NCBI GenBank assembly: GCA_943354045.1
Contig: CALRBF010000001.1
Span: 248,001-312,000, forward strand
From: Parcubacteria group bacterium
GTDB taxonomy: Bacteria; Patescibacteria; Paceibacteria; SW-4-49-11
Reading direction: 5' to 3'
Length of the DNA stretch: 64,000 nucleotides
The notes under the pieces are model-generated. The model was not told where the DNA came from. It saw only the letters and a program-made list of their open reading frames with translations, and did no database searches. The first letter of the stretch is position 1. Each line of letters starts with the position of its first letter. A program made the translations under genes and the position numbers. Shown piece by piece: positions 16,039 to 23,773 of this stretch.

Positions 16039-17034
16039 TTACTTTTTCTGAAGTTTACTTTCTAGTTGATTTATAGTATCCAGATAAGATTGTTCTACTG
16101 GGCTTAGAGTTTTTTGCTGATATTTTTTATATTCATCTTGAGCTTTTTGCATTGCTTCTTTACTACTAATTTTACCTGCATTTCGTAAGACTTCTTCCCC
16201 TGTAGCCAACAAAATACTATCTAAATGGTCTGCCCAATCTTGCATCTTCATTGGGACTTGTCTTTCTGCTTGTCTTTCAGCAAAGTCTAGATATCCTGAG
16301 ACTATTTGACCCAATGCTCTTAATTCTTTTTCATCTAGATAATTTTTAGCTATTGAGATATCTTGTAATTGCGGGGTATTCCCAGTAAAGGTAGTGAGTC
16401 CCATAAATTCTTTTTCCGCATCAGCTCGATTATAAATCACTTCAGCTGCAGTTTGTTTATGTACTGCATAATGTATTTTGTTCTGGACTTTTTTGAAAAA
16501 TTCAATTGAAGTTTTATTATTAGCATCATAATCTATACTTGTTGCATAGATATCTAATATCTGTCTATAAAAAACTTTCTCACTAGCTCGAATATTTCGT
16601 ATACGGGTTAGCAATTCTTTCCAATAATTACCTCCGCCTAGATTTTTGAGCCTCTCATCATCCATCGTGAAGCCTTTGAGTATATATTCTTTTAACCTTT
16701 GAGTTGCCCAAATTCTAAATTGAGTGGCTATTTTGCTATTAACTCTATAACCTACAGCGATAATCATATCTAGATTATAATATGCAATTTCACGATTAAC
16801 CTCTCTAGTACCTTCTTTTTGAACTATCCGGAAATTCCGGACAGTTGATATCTCGGCTAATTCCTGAGTTTTATAGATATTTTGTATATGTTCACTAATA
16901 GTTCTGACATCAACTTCAAAAAGTTCTGCCATTAATTTTTGAGATAACCAAATCGTCTCATCCTCTATAAAAACATTCAACTTTACCGCTCCATTGGAAT
17001 CTGTATACAATATAAAGTTGTTTTGCTCAGTCAT
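16039..17034 (-). CDS. RhuM-family protein (331 aa)
   Basis: The N-terminal half (VFIEDETIWLSQKLMAELFE, VRTISEHIQNIYKTQEL, AYYNLDMIIAVGYRVNS, FRIWATQRLKEYILKGF) is the classic RhuM/BRO-like layout. The C-terminal half contains the Fic-like helical region (KFFKKVQNKIHYAVHKQTAA in outline; AEKEFMGLTTF) of the same family. RhuM was named from a Salmonella pathogenicity island. Relatives are accessory genes scattered through mobile and defence regions, and their activity is not established. The gene lies between repeats R3 and R4 with a TATAAT at 17063-17058. Confidence 0.88.
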   Translation of the reverse strand: MTEQNNFILYTDSNGAVKLNVFIEDETIWLSQKLMAELFEVDVRTISEHIQNIYKTQELAEISTVRNFRIVQKEGTREVNREIAYYNLDMIIAVGYRVNSKIATQFRIWATQRLKEYILKGFTMDDERLKNLGGGNYWKELLTRIRNIRASEKVFYRQILDIYATSIDYDANNKTSIEFFKKVQNKIHYAVHKQTAAEVIYNRADAEKEFMGLTTFTGNTPQLQDISIAKNYLDEKELRALGQIVSGYLDFAERQAERQVPMKMQDWADHLDSILLATGEEVLRNAGKISSKEAMQKAQDEYKKYQQKTLSPVEQSYLDTINQLESKLQKK

Positions 17035-17060
17035 GTTTTTGATTATTATATATTTTTATT

Positions 17061-17171
17061 ATAGCATATTTTGGGTAAAAATATGGACAGTTTTATTGTC
17101 CTCCTTTACCTGCCTACCGCAGGTAGGCAGGGAGGAGCTTTAAGTCCCTCTTATACTTTTTTAGGAGAGGG
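17061..17171. repeat. Mosaic hairpin repeat, copy R4
   Basis: It has the R3 unit (CATATTTTGGG, GGACA/TGTCC at 17085-17101), a perfect 10-bp palindrome CCTGCCTACC/GGTAGGCAGG (17109-17131), and GGAGGAGCTTTAAGTCCCTC followed by a TTAGGAGAGGG half-hairpin. Confidence 0.8.
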
Positions 17172-17200
17172 AAAAGAAAAGCCCGATCTATGCCGGGCTT
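17170..17200 (-). terminator. Terminator of the lipoprotein gene
   Basis: On the minus strand AAGCCCG/CGGGCTT (17200-17179) is followed by TTCTTTTCCC. Confidence 0.6.
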
Positions 17201-17229
17201 TGAGGTCGTGTTGACTACTGCTTAGGTAC

Positions 17230-17613
17230 TTAAAGTAAAAGGACAGTAGCACGCCCATTTTCTATTATATGAGGAATTGCCACAAATCCTGGCACTACAA
17301 CATTTTGTGGCAAAACACTCTTATTATTAAGACGATTATCCACTTGACCAGCGGGTAATCTTGCCCTCACCCAACAAGACCTCCTAACTCTTGGGGATGA
17401 TTGACATAAATATGAGAGCCTTTCTATGGGAACATTTCTAAACTCAAATGTCAAGAGTTTACTTGATGACACAACATCCCTAGACATTAGTGTAGCTGTG
17501 AATCTATCGGTTGGAAATATTTTAGGAGGATTACTTACTCCAGAACATCCAGAGACTCCTAGAAGGAGAATAAGCCCAAGAATGGAAGGTAGACGAAATC
17601 GGAATCTAGACAT
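17230..17613 (-). CDS. Secreted lipoprotein (127 aa), unknown function
   Basis: The start at 17613 is chosen because GGAG lies 8 nt upstream and a promoter further up. The first residues MSRFRFRLPSILGLILLLGV form a basic n-region and a hydrophobic core, and SGC is the lipobox, so the mature protein would be lipid-anchored at the Cys. The remainder has two more Cys (SYLCQSSPRVRRSCWVRARL) that may form a disulfide. The family is unknown. The gene stands alone between repeats R4 and R5 with its own promoter and terminator. Codon use is less AT-rich than in the neighbours. Confidence 0.65.
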   Translation of the reverse strand: MSRFRFRLPSILGLILLLGVSGCSGVSNPPKIFPTDRFTATLMSRDVVSSSKLLTFEFRNVPIERLSYLCQSSPRVRRSCWVRARLPAGQVDNRLNNKSVLPQNVVVPGFVAIPHIIENGRATVLLL

Positions 17614-17641
17614 GGAAAGAACTCCAGTGATGGTCAATAAC

Positions 17642-17670
17642 CTTATATCATATTTTAGAATTTTTGTCTA
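17642..17670 (-). promoter_or_regulatory. Promoter of the lipoprotein gene
   Basis: On the minus strand TAGACA (17670-17665) and TATAAG (17647-17642) have a 17-nt spacer. Confidence 0.5.
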
Positions 17671-17683
17671 TATTTTAGATTTC

Positions 17684-17807
17684 TGACGACTGAAAAGTCG
17701 CCCCTACGAGAGGAAATGTCGGCGAGGTCGCTGACTCTACGAAAAATGGAGGGATAAACCCCCTCCCAAACTAAAATATGGGAGGGACTTAAAGCCTCCG
17801 CTACGAA
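17684..17807. repeat. Mosaic hairpin repeat, copy R5
   Basis: Modules in order: CGACTGAAAAGTCG, CCCCTACGAG, a tract with GGCGAGGTCGCTGACTCTACGA, then GGAGGGATAAACCCCCTCCC and GGGAGGGACTTAAAGCCTCC, ending CTACGAA. The order is rearranged relative to R1. Confidence 0.75.
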
Positions 17808-17840
17808 AACTCCACACCACCCTTACCGATACTCCCATGC

Positions 17841-17869
17841 TTGAAAATAAGCTGGTTTTATGGTATAAT
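17841..17869 (+). promoter_or_regulatory. Promoter of yebC-ruvC
   Basis: TTGAAA (17841-17846) and an extended TGG-TATAAT (-10 at 17864-17869) with a 17-nt spacer. Confidence 0.75.
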
Positions 17870-17897
17870 TGTAATCAATAAGATAATAATATTCAAT

Positions 17898-18431
17898 ATG
17901 GCTGGGCATAATAAATTCTCCAAAATCAAGCATAAAAAAGCTGCTACAGATAAGTTGAAGGCTCAGAATTTTTCTAAGGTGGTCAAGATGATTCAAATTG
18001 CGGCAAGGAAAGGTTCTATTGATCCTGCTATGAATCCTGAGTTGAGATTAGCTTTAGAAAAAGCTAAAGAAGTCAATATGCCTAAAGATAATATTAATCG
18101 TATTTTGGAAAAAGCCTCTAATACCAGTGGGCAGGTGATTATGTATGAGGGTTTTGGGCCTGAGGGGGTTGGTTTGCTCATCAAGACATATACCGATAAT
18201 GGTAATCGTACGGTGGCTGATTTAAGGCATCTATTATCTAAAAATGGAGGTAGTCTAGGGGCTAGTGGATCAGTGATTTGGATGTTTGAGGAAATTATCA
18301 GAGAGCAAGAATATAAAGTCAATATACCTACTGAAATTACTGAAGAGGCCCAAGAAAAATTAGACAATCTCATTGAAATCCTAGAAGAATTAGATGATGT
18401 GGAAGAGATTTGGACTACTGCCTCCATTTAG
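17898..18431 (+). CDS. yebC: YebC/TACO1-family protein, unusually short (177 aa)
   Basis: YebC-family proteins act in translation (relief of stalling at proline-rich sequence) or as transcriptional regulators, depending on the branch. The N-terminal domain is clear (MAGHNKFSKIKHKKAATDKL, EGFGPEGVGLLIKTYTDNGN, TVADLRHLLSKNGG). After GSVIWMFEE (near 124-132) the usual middle domain of about 60 residues is missing, and the chain passes straight to the C-terminal helix (EEAQEKLDNLIEILEELDDV). Families normally run near 240 residues. The start at 17898 lies 28 nt after a strong promoter. ruvC follows after 3 nt. Confidence 0.88.
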   Translation: MAGHNKFSKIKHKKAATDKLKAQNFSKVVKMIQIAARKGSIDPAMNPELRLALEKAKEVNMPKDNINRILEKASNTSGQVIMYEGFGPEGVGLLIKTYTDNGNRTVADLRHLLSKNGGSLGASGSVIWMFEEIIREQEYKVNIPTEITEEAQEKLDNLIEILEELDDVEEIWTTASI

Positions 18432-18434
18432 AGT

Positions 18435-18941
18435 ATGGATAATAATTCCCCCTATCGTATTCTCGGCATTGACCCAGGAACCGCCACCACAGGATTTGGA
18501 ATTATTGATACTTCCCTATCTCGCGTATCCAATGTGGTGGATTATGGTGTTATTACCACAGAATCTCATCTCTCAGACTCTAAGAGACTTGCCATTATAG
18601 ATGAGAGTCTCAAAGAGATTATTGCCACGCATAAGCCTAATATTATTGCGGTTGAAAAATTATTCTTTTTTCGTAATACAACTACTATTATCACGGTAGC
18701 GCAGTCTCGGGGAGTTATACTTCTTAATGCTGAATTACATAATCTTCAATTATTCGAATTCACCCCGCTTCAAATCAAGCAAGCAATAACCGGCTATGGT
18801 AAAGCTCCTAAAGCCCAAATGCAGCAAATGGTAGCGACAATTCTAGGGCTCAAATCTATTCCCAAACCAGATGATGCGGCTGATGGTCTTGCTGTGGCAC
18901 TTTGCTGCCAATCAAGTTTAGGATATTTGTTAAAAGTGTAA
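18435..18941 (+). CDS. ruvC: Holliday junction resolvase RuvC
   Basis: RuvC cuts Holliday junctions during recombination repair. The 168-residue protein has the RNase H-like fold with catalytic acidic residues in ILGIDPGTATTGFGII (Asp12), AVEKLFFFRN (Glu) and the C-terminal pair KPDDAADGLAVALCC. It is directly behind yebC, the order found in many bacteria. ruvA and ruvB are not in the window. Its stop is immediately next to the stop of the opposing pilin gene. Confidence 0.95.
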   Translation: MDNNSPYRILGIDPGTATTGFGIIDTSLSRVSNVVDYGVITTESHLSDSKRLAIIDESLKEIIATHKPNIIAVEKLFFFRNTTTIITVAQSRGVILLNAELHNLQLFEFTPLQIKQAITGYGKAPKAQMQQMVATILGLKSIPKPDDAADGLAVALCCQSSLGYLLKV

Positions 18942-20531
18942 TTATCGAGATAAATTAGATAATATCGTATTAGATAACCTACTGGGCCAATATGTGACTC
19001 TTCTTATAGTGCATGAGGGACAAACCCCACCAACCCATGGTCCAATATCCAATCTATCATATGGTGCTAATGTTAGTACAGAGGCTGTAACTATAGACTG
19101 CCCACCACCAGAAACGGTTACATCATTATCATTATAAGCTGACGCTATTTTTATAAGCTGATTATTTGTCAAACTAGGTGACGGTACCTGTACTGCATCA
19201 CGAGTTGATCCATCACGTGCCATTAAAGAGTAATTATTAGTAGAAGTTTTTCTAGGTCTAAGAGATCCCGCGGCTGTACTAATTGTTAAATACTGTTGAT
19301 CAATACCAAGTGTCGCATAAGCCTCTGTGTATAATGATCCAGGTCCCCGGGTATAAAATGTATTAAAAGTATCCCCCGTAATATTGGCATTATCTACTGG
19401 ACGTGTATTAGCGGCTCCTATGGTAATAATCAGAGAAGTAGCAGAGCTTCCAGCCTCAACTTGTGCCCCCCAAATTGTTATATCCCAATCTGCTGTACCC
19501 CCATTAATAATATCAGCAAAATTTTTATACAGTGAACTATCTGTTTTATTAACTGTTCTCGTAATACGAACCCACTGCCCTACAATTAAAGAACTATAAT
19601 AGTTCAGCCCACCCTCATCTCCAATATCTGTATTATAAACACCATTATTACTTGGGATAGCATTTAGTTTTGCATAGAAACTCACAGTATAGCTAATTCC
19701 TGTAGGTGATGTTGTTAAATTAGGAAAACTAATTCTCGTATATCCATAAGTTGGTCCCGTATTAATGAATCTCACAGCTGTATTACTCCCATCTGGAGCT
19801 AATAATCCTGTTTGGACACTAAGACCAGCTCCAACACTTTGTGCCCAAGAGCTTACATTATATGCTGAGTGAAGCACATTATTGGTTCTCGCCTCCTCCA
19901 CCAACAGCCCCAGCGATTCGCCTGTTATTGGGTTGTGGTCGAATCTTGGCTCATTGGCTGCCGCTGTCTTAAGTAGTCCATCACTCCCCACATAAGTTGC
20001 TCTATTCGGGGTTGGGTTAGTCTCTCCCCTACTAAAGCTTATAGGGATACTTCCTGTAGAATTAAATAACATTTTATCTCTGGCAAAGTTTATATCTAAA
20101 TTGGGATTCCCTGCTATATTTGCTGCTGTATTACCCGCACTATCATATCCTGCACTTACTCCATTTGCTGTCTTGGTTACCGTATATTGTCCATTGGCAT
20201 CTGGAGGTACTGGTATTGATGCTATATAGATAGGACTTAATGAGCTACTTAAATTTATTCCATTACTACATGTTACGCTACATAATCCTATACTTGCTCC
20301 TACGGGTATATTTTGTAAACCTACGGGATAACTTCCTCCATTATCTATGATGAATTGTTGCACTGCTTTTGCTATACTATTTATATCTGCTCTTCGCTGC
20401 GCTGTTCTTGCTGCTTCTATTTGTTTATTGGGGTTTATTGCCACCAATACTATAGCCGCCAATATTCCTATTGCTGCTATTACTAATAATATCTCAAGTA
20501 GGGTGAAACCTTTTTGTTTTTCTCTTTTCAT
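18942..20531 (-). CDS. Type IV pilin-like protein fused to a phage head-spike/tail-fibre-like domain (529 aa)
   Basis: The N-terminus is a classic prepilin: a short basic leader MKREKQKG, cleavage before Phe9, Glu at +5 (KGFTLLEILLVIAAIGILAA) and an amphipathic helix (ARTAQRRADINSIAKAVQQF). After about residue 150 the protein changes character: FSRGETNPTPNRATYVGSDG, LKTAAANEPRFDHNPITGES, LGLLVEEARTNNVLHS, and later WDITIWGAQVEAGSSATSLI. These are hallmarks of phage spike or tail-fibre modules of the LamG-like kind. It is far longer than a normal pilin (about 150 residues). Likely role: a minor pilin exposing a binding domain on the cell surface; this is inference. No pilus assembly genes are in the window. 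Confidence 0.85.
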   Translation of the reverse strand: MKREKQKGFTLLEILLVIAAIGILAAIVLVAINPNKQIEAARTAQRRADINSIAKAVQQFIIDNGGSYPVGLQNIPVGASIGLCSVTCSNGINLSSSLSPIYIASIPVPPDANGQYTVTKTANGVSAGYDSAGNTAANIAGNPNLDINFARDKMLFNSTGSIPISFSRGETNPTPNRATYVGSDGLLKTAAANEPRFDHNPITGESLGLLVEEARTNNVLHSAYNVSSWAQSVGAGLSVQTGLLAPDGSNTAVRFINTGPTYGYTRISFPNLTTSPTGISYTVSFYAKLNAIPSNNGVYNTDIGDEGGLNYYSSLIVGQWVRITRTVNKTDSSLYKNFADIINGGTADWDITIWGAQVEAGSSATSLIITIGAANTRPVDNANITGDTFNTFYTRGPGSLYTEAYATLGIDQQYLTISTAAGSLRPRKTSTNNYSLMARDGSTRDAVQVPSPSLTNNQLIKIASAYNDNDVTVSGGGQSIVTASVLTLAPYDRLDIGPWVGGVCPSCTIRRVTYWPSRLSNTILSNLSR

Positions 20532-20555
20532 GAGAGTTATTTTTTTACTTTTTTA

Positions 20556-21938
20556 TTATACCATACTTTGTATGAGTTTTATGTCATTTGGATTACTTCC
20601 TGCCTCATAGAATACAAGCTGCCTCTCCTTTATAGTATTTGATTGAATTAATGCGTCCACATAATTCCAAGCAGCTTCAATTTCATCAGCCCGAATAAAT
20701 AATGATTGATCTTGTTCAATAATATCTTGTATAAGCCGTGTATATGCCCCTTGACTTCGCTGCCCAAACGATTCTTCATAGGTGAAATTAAGTTTTACGG
20801 GCTGTATACACATTCCTTTTCCGGGAAATTTTGCATTTACCGTATAATATACCTCTTCATTTGGCTGTATACTAATAACGAGCTCATTTTGCTGAGGATT
20901 GCACCCCTCATCAATATGACTAAAATAGTTAAAACTTTGCTTAAATTTTATTCTAATTTCAGCTTTAGTCTCTGATAATCGTTTCCCTGTTGATATATAA
21001 ATAGGAGTATTTTCCCAGCGCAAATTATCTATATAGGCAGTTAATGCTATATATGTCTCTGTCTTGGACTCTGTAGGGACACCAGTCTCTTCAAGATAAC
21101 TCTTTTTATCCCCTGAGCTGATATATTGCCCTAAGATTATATCTTTTGACTGAATTGGTCTTAGGGAATTAAGAATTTTATGCTTTTCATCACGAATATA
21201 TTCTGCTTCCATAGCGACAGGAGCTTCCATGGTAATCAAAGCTAAGGTTTGCAAAATATGATTCTGTAGAATATCTTTGATAATACCGGTATTATCAAAA
21301 TACTCAGCCCTCTCATTAATACCCCGCTCTTCCCACACATTAATAGAGATTGACTCTACATAATGATTATTGAGTAATGGCTCAAACATAGTATTACCAA
21401 ATCTCAAAGCTAAAATATTTTGTATTGTCTCCTTCCCAAGATAATGATCTATTCGATAAATTTCCTCTTCTCGAAAAGATTCTGCGAGTTGATTATTCAA
21501 TGCTTTTGCAGATATAATATCCGAGCCAAATGGTTTTTCAAATACAAGAGTATATTCTATATCTTTATATTGTTGTTTGATATCGGATAAGGTAGTAATA
21601 ATATTCCCAAAGGCTTGTGGTGGTATTGCCATATACCAAATAATTCTATCCCCTTTTTGTATGTCATAATCCCGAATAAAATTCTGAATTGTGAGTATAG
21701 TATCAAAGTCTAATTGTATATAATGTAAATTATCAATAAAATCTAATTTCCAATCATGTATACCAAGAGAATCTCTCACTAATTGCTGATATTCTTCTTG
21801 TGTATAAGGCTTTCTGCCAGCTCCAATAAATTGGGTTTCCCCGATATATTGGCCATAAGAAAACATTTCAGCTAAAGCTGGGTATAATTTGGTGCGAGCT
21901 AAATCTCCCGTAGCACCAGTAATAATAAAATATGTCAT
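20556..21938 (-). CDS. zwf: Glucose-6-phosphate 1-dehydrogenase
   Basis: It oxidises glucose 6-phosphate to 6-phosphogluconolactone with NAD(P)+, the entry to the oxidative pentose phosphate pathway. The coenzyme motif FIITGATGDLARTKLYPAL (4-22) and the active-site motif YRIDHYLGKETIQNIL with the catalytic His are intact. The second half has VWEERGINERAEYFDNTGII and the substrate-binding lysine region (ISTGKRL). At 460 residues it is slightly shorter than the usual 480-500. pgl and gnd are not in the window. Confidence 0.96.
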   Translation of the reverse strand: MTYFIITGATGDLARTKLYPALAEMFSYGQYIGETQFIGAGRKPYTQEEYQQLVRDSLGIHDWKLDFIDNLHYIQLDFDTILTIQNFIRDYDIQKGDRIIWYMAIPPQAFGNIITTLSDIKQQYKDIEYTLVFEKPFGSDIISAKALNNQLAESFREEEIYRIDHYLGKETIQNILALRFGNTMFEPLLNNHYVESISINVWEERGINERAEYFDNTGIIKDILQNHILQTLALITMEAPVAMEAEYIRDEKHKILNSLRPIQSKDIILGQYISSGDKKSYLEETGVPTESKTETYIALTAYIDNLRWENTPIYISTGKRLSETKAEIRIKFKQSFNYFSHIDEGCNPQQNELVISIQPNEEVYYTVNAKFPGKGMCIQPVKLNFTYEESFGQRSQGAYTRLIQDIIEQDQSLFIRADEIEAAWNYVDALIQSNTIKERQLVFYEAGSNPNDIKLIQSMV

Positions 21939-22017
21939 CTTGAAAATATATTAACCATTATCTAGAGTGTATCCCAAGATTATCAATACTGTCAAATAGA
22001 TAAATTATTCTCTTGAT

Positions 22018-22536
22018 TTATAAACCCAATGAAGAATCTGATAAAACATCTCCTTCTATATCTGTATCTATACTTTGTACTTCTGCACTAATGGCATCAG
22101 CCTGCACCTTAGTATCTGTAGATACGGGAGTAGTATCAAGAGTACTTTGTGTATTAGCTGGAGTGGTTGCAGGTAATATAGATGCATCCTCTACAGGCTT
22201 ATCCTGATCTTGATAATATCGATATACACTTACGGCTCCTATTACAAGCGCAAAGAATACTAAGAATACTACTACTCCCCATAATAATGGTCGAGTTACT
22301 ACTTCTTTTTTTGCTAAATTTTCTATTGGGCTTACGGGTTCAGTTACAGTAGGAGCTGGTGTTGGAACTGCTACCTCCTCAGGAGTAAATGAAGTTAGCC
22401 CAGTATTATTTTCTGGCACTGAATTAGGGGTTGAAACAGATTCAGGATTAATGGAGACTGGATTAACTGAAGCTGATATTGTGGGTTCTGATATTGTTGA
22501 TTGATCTACATTATTAGTTTCAAGATTGTCGCTCAT
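22018..22536 (-). CDS. Single-helix membrane protein with Ser/Thr/Pro-rich tails (172 aa)
   Basis: The N-terminal 80 residues are low-complexity and rich in Ser, Thr, Pro and Val. One helix follows (PLLWGVVVFLVFFALVIGAV, about 85-105), then about 60 residues rich in Thr and Asp. Such one-pass envelope proteins are common in Patescibacteria and have no assigned function. The N-terminus is likely cytoplasmic because RYY follows the helix on one side only weakly; topology is uncertain. It is 21 nt downstream of the coiled-coil gene and probably co-transcribed with it. Confidence 0.6.
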   Translation of the reverse strand: MSDNLETNNVDQSTISEPTISASVNPVSINPESVSTPNSVPENNTGLTSFTPEEVAVPTPAPTVTEPVSPIENLAKKEVVTRPLLWGVVVFLVFFALVIGAVSVYRYYQDQDKPVEDASILPATTPANTQSTLDTTPVSTDTKVQADAISAEVQSIDTDIEGDVLSDSSLGL

Positions 22537-22557
22537 ATGAGTACTATTATATTGATA

Positions 22558-23475
22558 TTATTGAATTGGAGCTGTATTTGTAGCCGGGACTGTATTGGTC
22601 GGAGTTGTGGTATTACCTGATTCTGTTGAAGCTGGTTGTTGTGGTTTTATACTTCTAAGATAAGGAATAATCGTTTCTTTCATATAAGTCCTAATGGCTT
22701 TATCCTGGCTAATAATAACCTTTAGATCAGATTTACGAGTATTCAATTCTGTTGCTGCCTTGTCTTTAGTACAAAGCTGAGCACTATCAGATTGAAGAGA
22801 AGCTATATATTTTTGGGTGAGAGTATTTAAATCAGTAACTTTTGAATTAACCTCAGCTACATACCCATTATAGGTGGTAACATCTACACCTAATTCTGCT
22901 AATTTTACTGAAACTGATTGCAATCGAGTAATAATTTTATTATATTTACCAAGTCTTTTTTCAGCTTTTGCCTTTAATTCATTTTGATGTTCAGCAATTT
23001 TATTACTAATTTCCTGACACTTATCCTTGATTTTCTTCTCTCGCTCTGGCCCTACAGTAATTTGCTCAGACAAAGAATCTACTGAGTCATCTTGGCCTTC
23101 ATCATTTGGATTCAACCTATCTTGTTTATCTTTTTTCTCTAAATTTTGTTTTTCAGCTTCTTTTGCTTTTTCAGACATTTTTTTAGTTTGTTCTTTTTGT
23201 TTTTCTGTTAATTGCTGATTTTGCTCTTTTTGTCGCTCTAATAATTTTTGCTGAGCCTCATTTTGATTTTCATTAGAAGGCATTTGATTAATACCTGTTT
23301 GAGACCTACCCTCTCCTGTTTTTTGTGACTGCTTCTGAAATTCAAGCTGACTTTCTTGAGCTTTTTTATCTAATTCTGAGGCTTCATCTTTAGCCAAGAT
23401 GGTTTTCACCACTACAAATGAACCCCCAAGAACAATAATACTTGCGCAGATAATGGACAAAAGATGTGATTTCAT
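22558..23475 (-). CDS. Secreted or membrane-anchored coiled-coil protein (305 aa)
   Basis: A signal or anchor helix (LLSIICASIIVLGGSFVVVK, residues 5-24) is followed by a long Gln/Lys/Glu-rich region (residues 35-125) with clear heptads such as LLERQKEQNQQLTEKQKEQT. A second helical bundle (150-280) contains two Cys (DKCQEI; AQLCTK). The Thr/Pro-rich C-terminal tail ends NTAPIQ. Length and charge suggest a stalk in the envelope. Function is unknown. It is followed by the one-helix protein gene on the same strand. Confidence 0.65.
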   Translation of the reverse strand: MKSHLLSIICASIIVLGGSFVVVKTILAKDEASELDKKAQESQLEFQKQSQKTGEGRSQTGINQMPSNENQNEAQQKLLERQKEQNQQLTEKQKEQTKKMSEKAKEAEKQNLEKKDKQDRLNPNDEGQDDSVDSLSEQITVGPEREKKIKDKCQEISNKIAEHQNELKAKAEKRLGKYNKIITRLQSVSVKLAELGVDVTTYNGYVAEVNSKVTDLNTLTQKYIASLQSDSAQLCTKDKAATELNTRKSDLKVIISQDKAIRTYMKETIIPYLRSIKPQQPASTESGNTTTPTNTVPATNTAPIQ

Positions 23476-23531
23476 ATATTAGTTTTATGTATATAATCAA
23501 GTATAGCACTCCCCAAAAACTTGTCAAGAAT

Positions 23532-23622
23532 TCACACCCCGAGAGCCTCTCTTAACTCATCACTCACTTTCCAGGTCGGGGTAAAGAGATATTAATAGTA
23601 CTAGATTTAGTTGGGATACTAT
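23532..23622 (-). pseudogene. Duplicated 3' end of the sufT-like gene
   Basis: The minus strand reads TPTWKVSDELREALGV and a TGA at 23534-23532. The intact gene at 25677-25964 ends TPPWKVSDELREALGI. About 70 nt align at the DNA level with a one-base deletion just upstream, after which the frame is lost. There is no start codon, so it is a relic. Together with the intact gene it flanks a 2.1-kb segment holding the poly-Gln protein gene. Confidence 0.8.
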
Positions 23623-23773
23623 TATATGAGAGAGTTCTTTTATGTTGTTTTACATAAAATGTATAGGGACTATTATTTTTGATAATAAAACTAATATAAT
23701 TATAGTGATTGGTATATATGTATTTATATTTATATATATATTTAGTCTAAATGTGTTTTTAAAACTTTTATGC

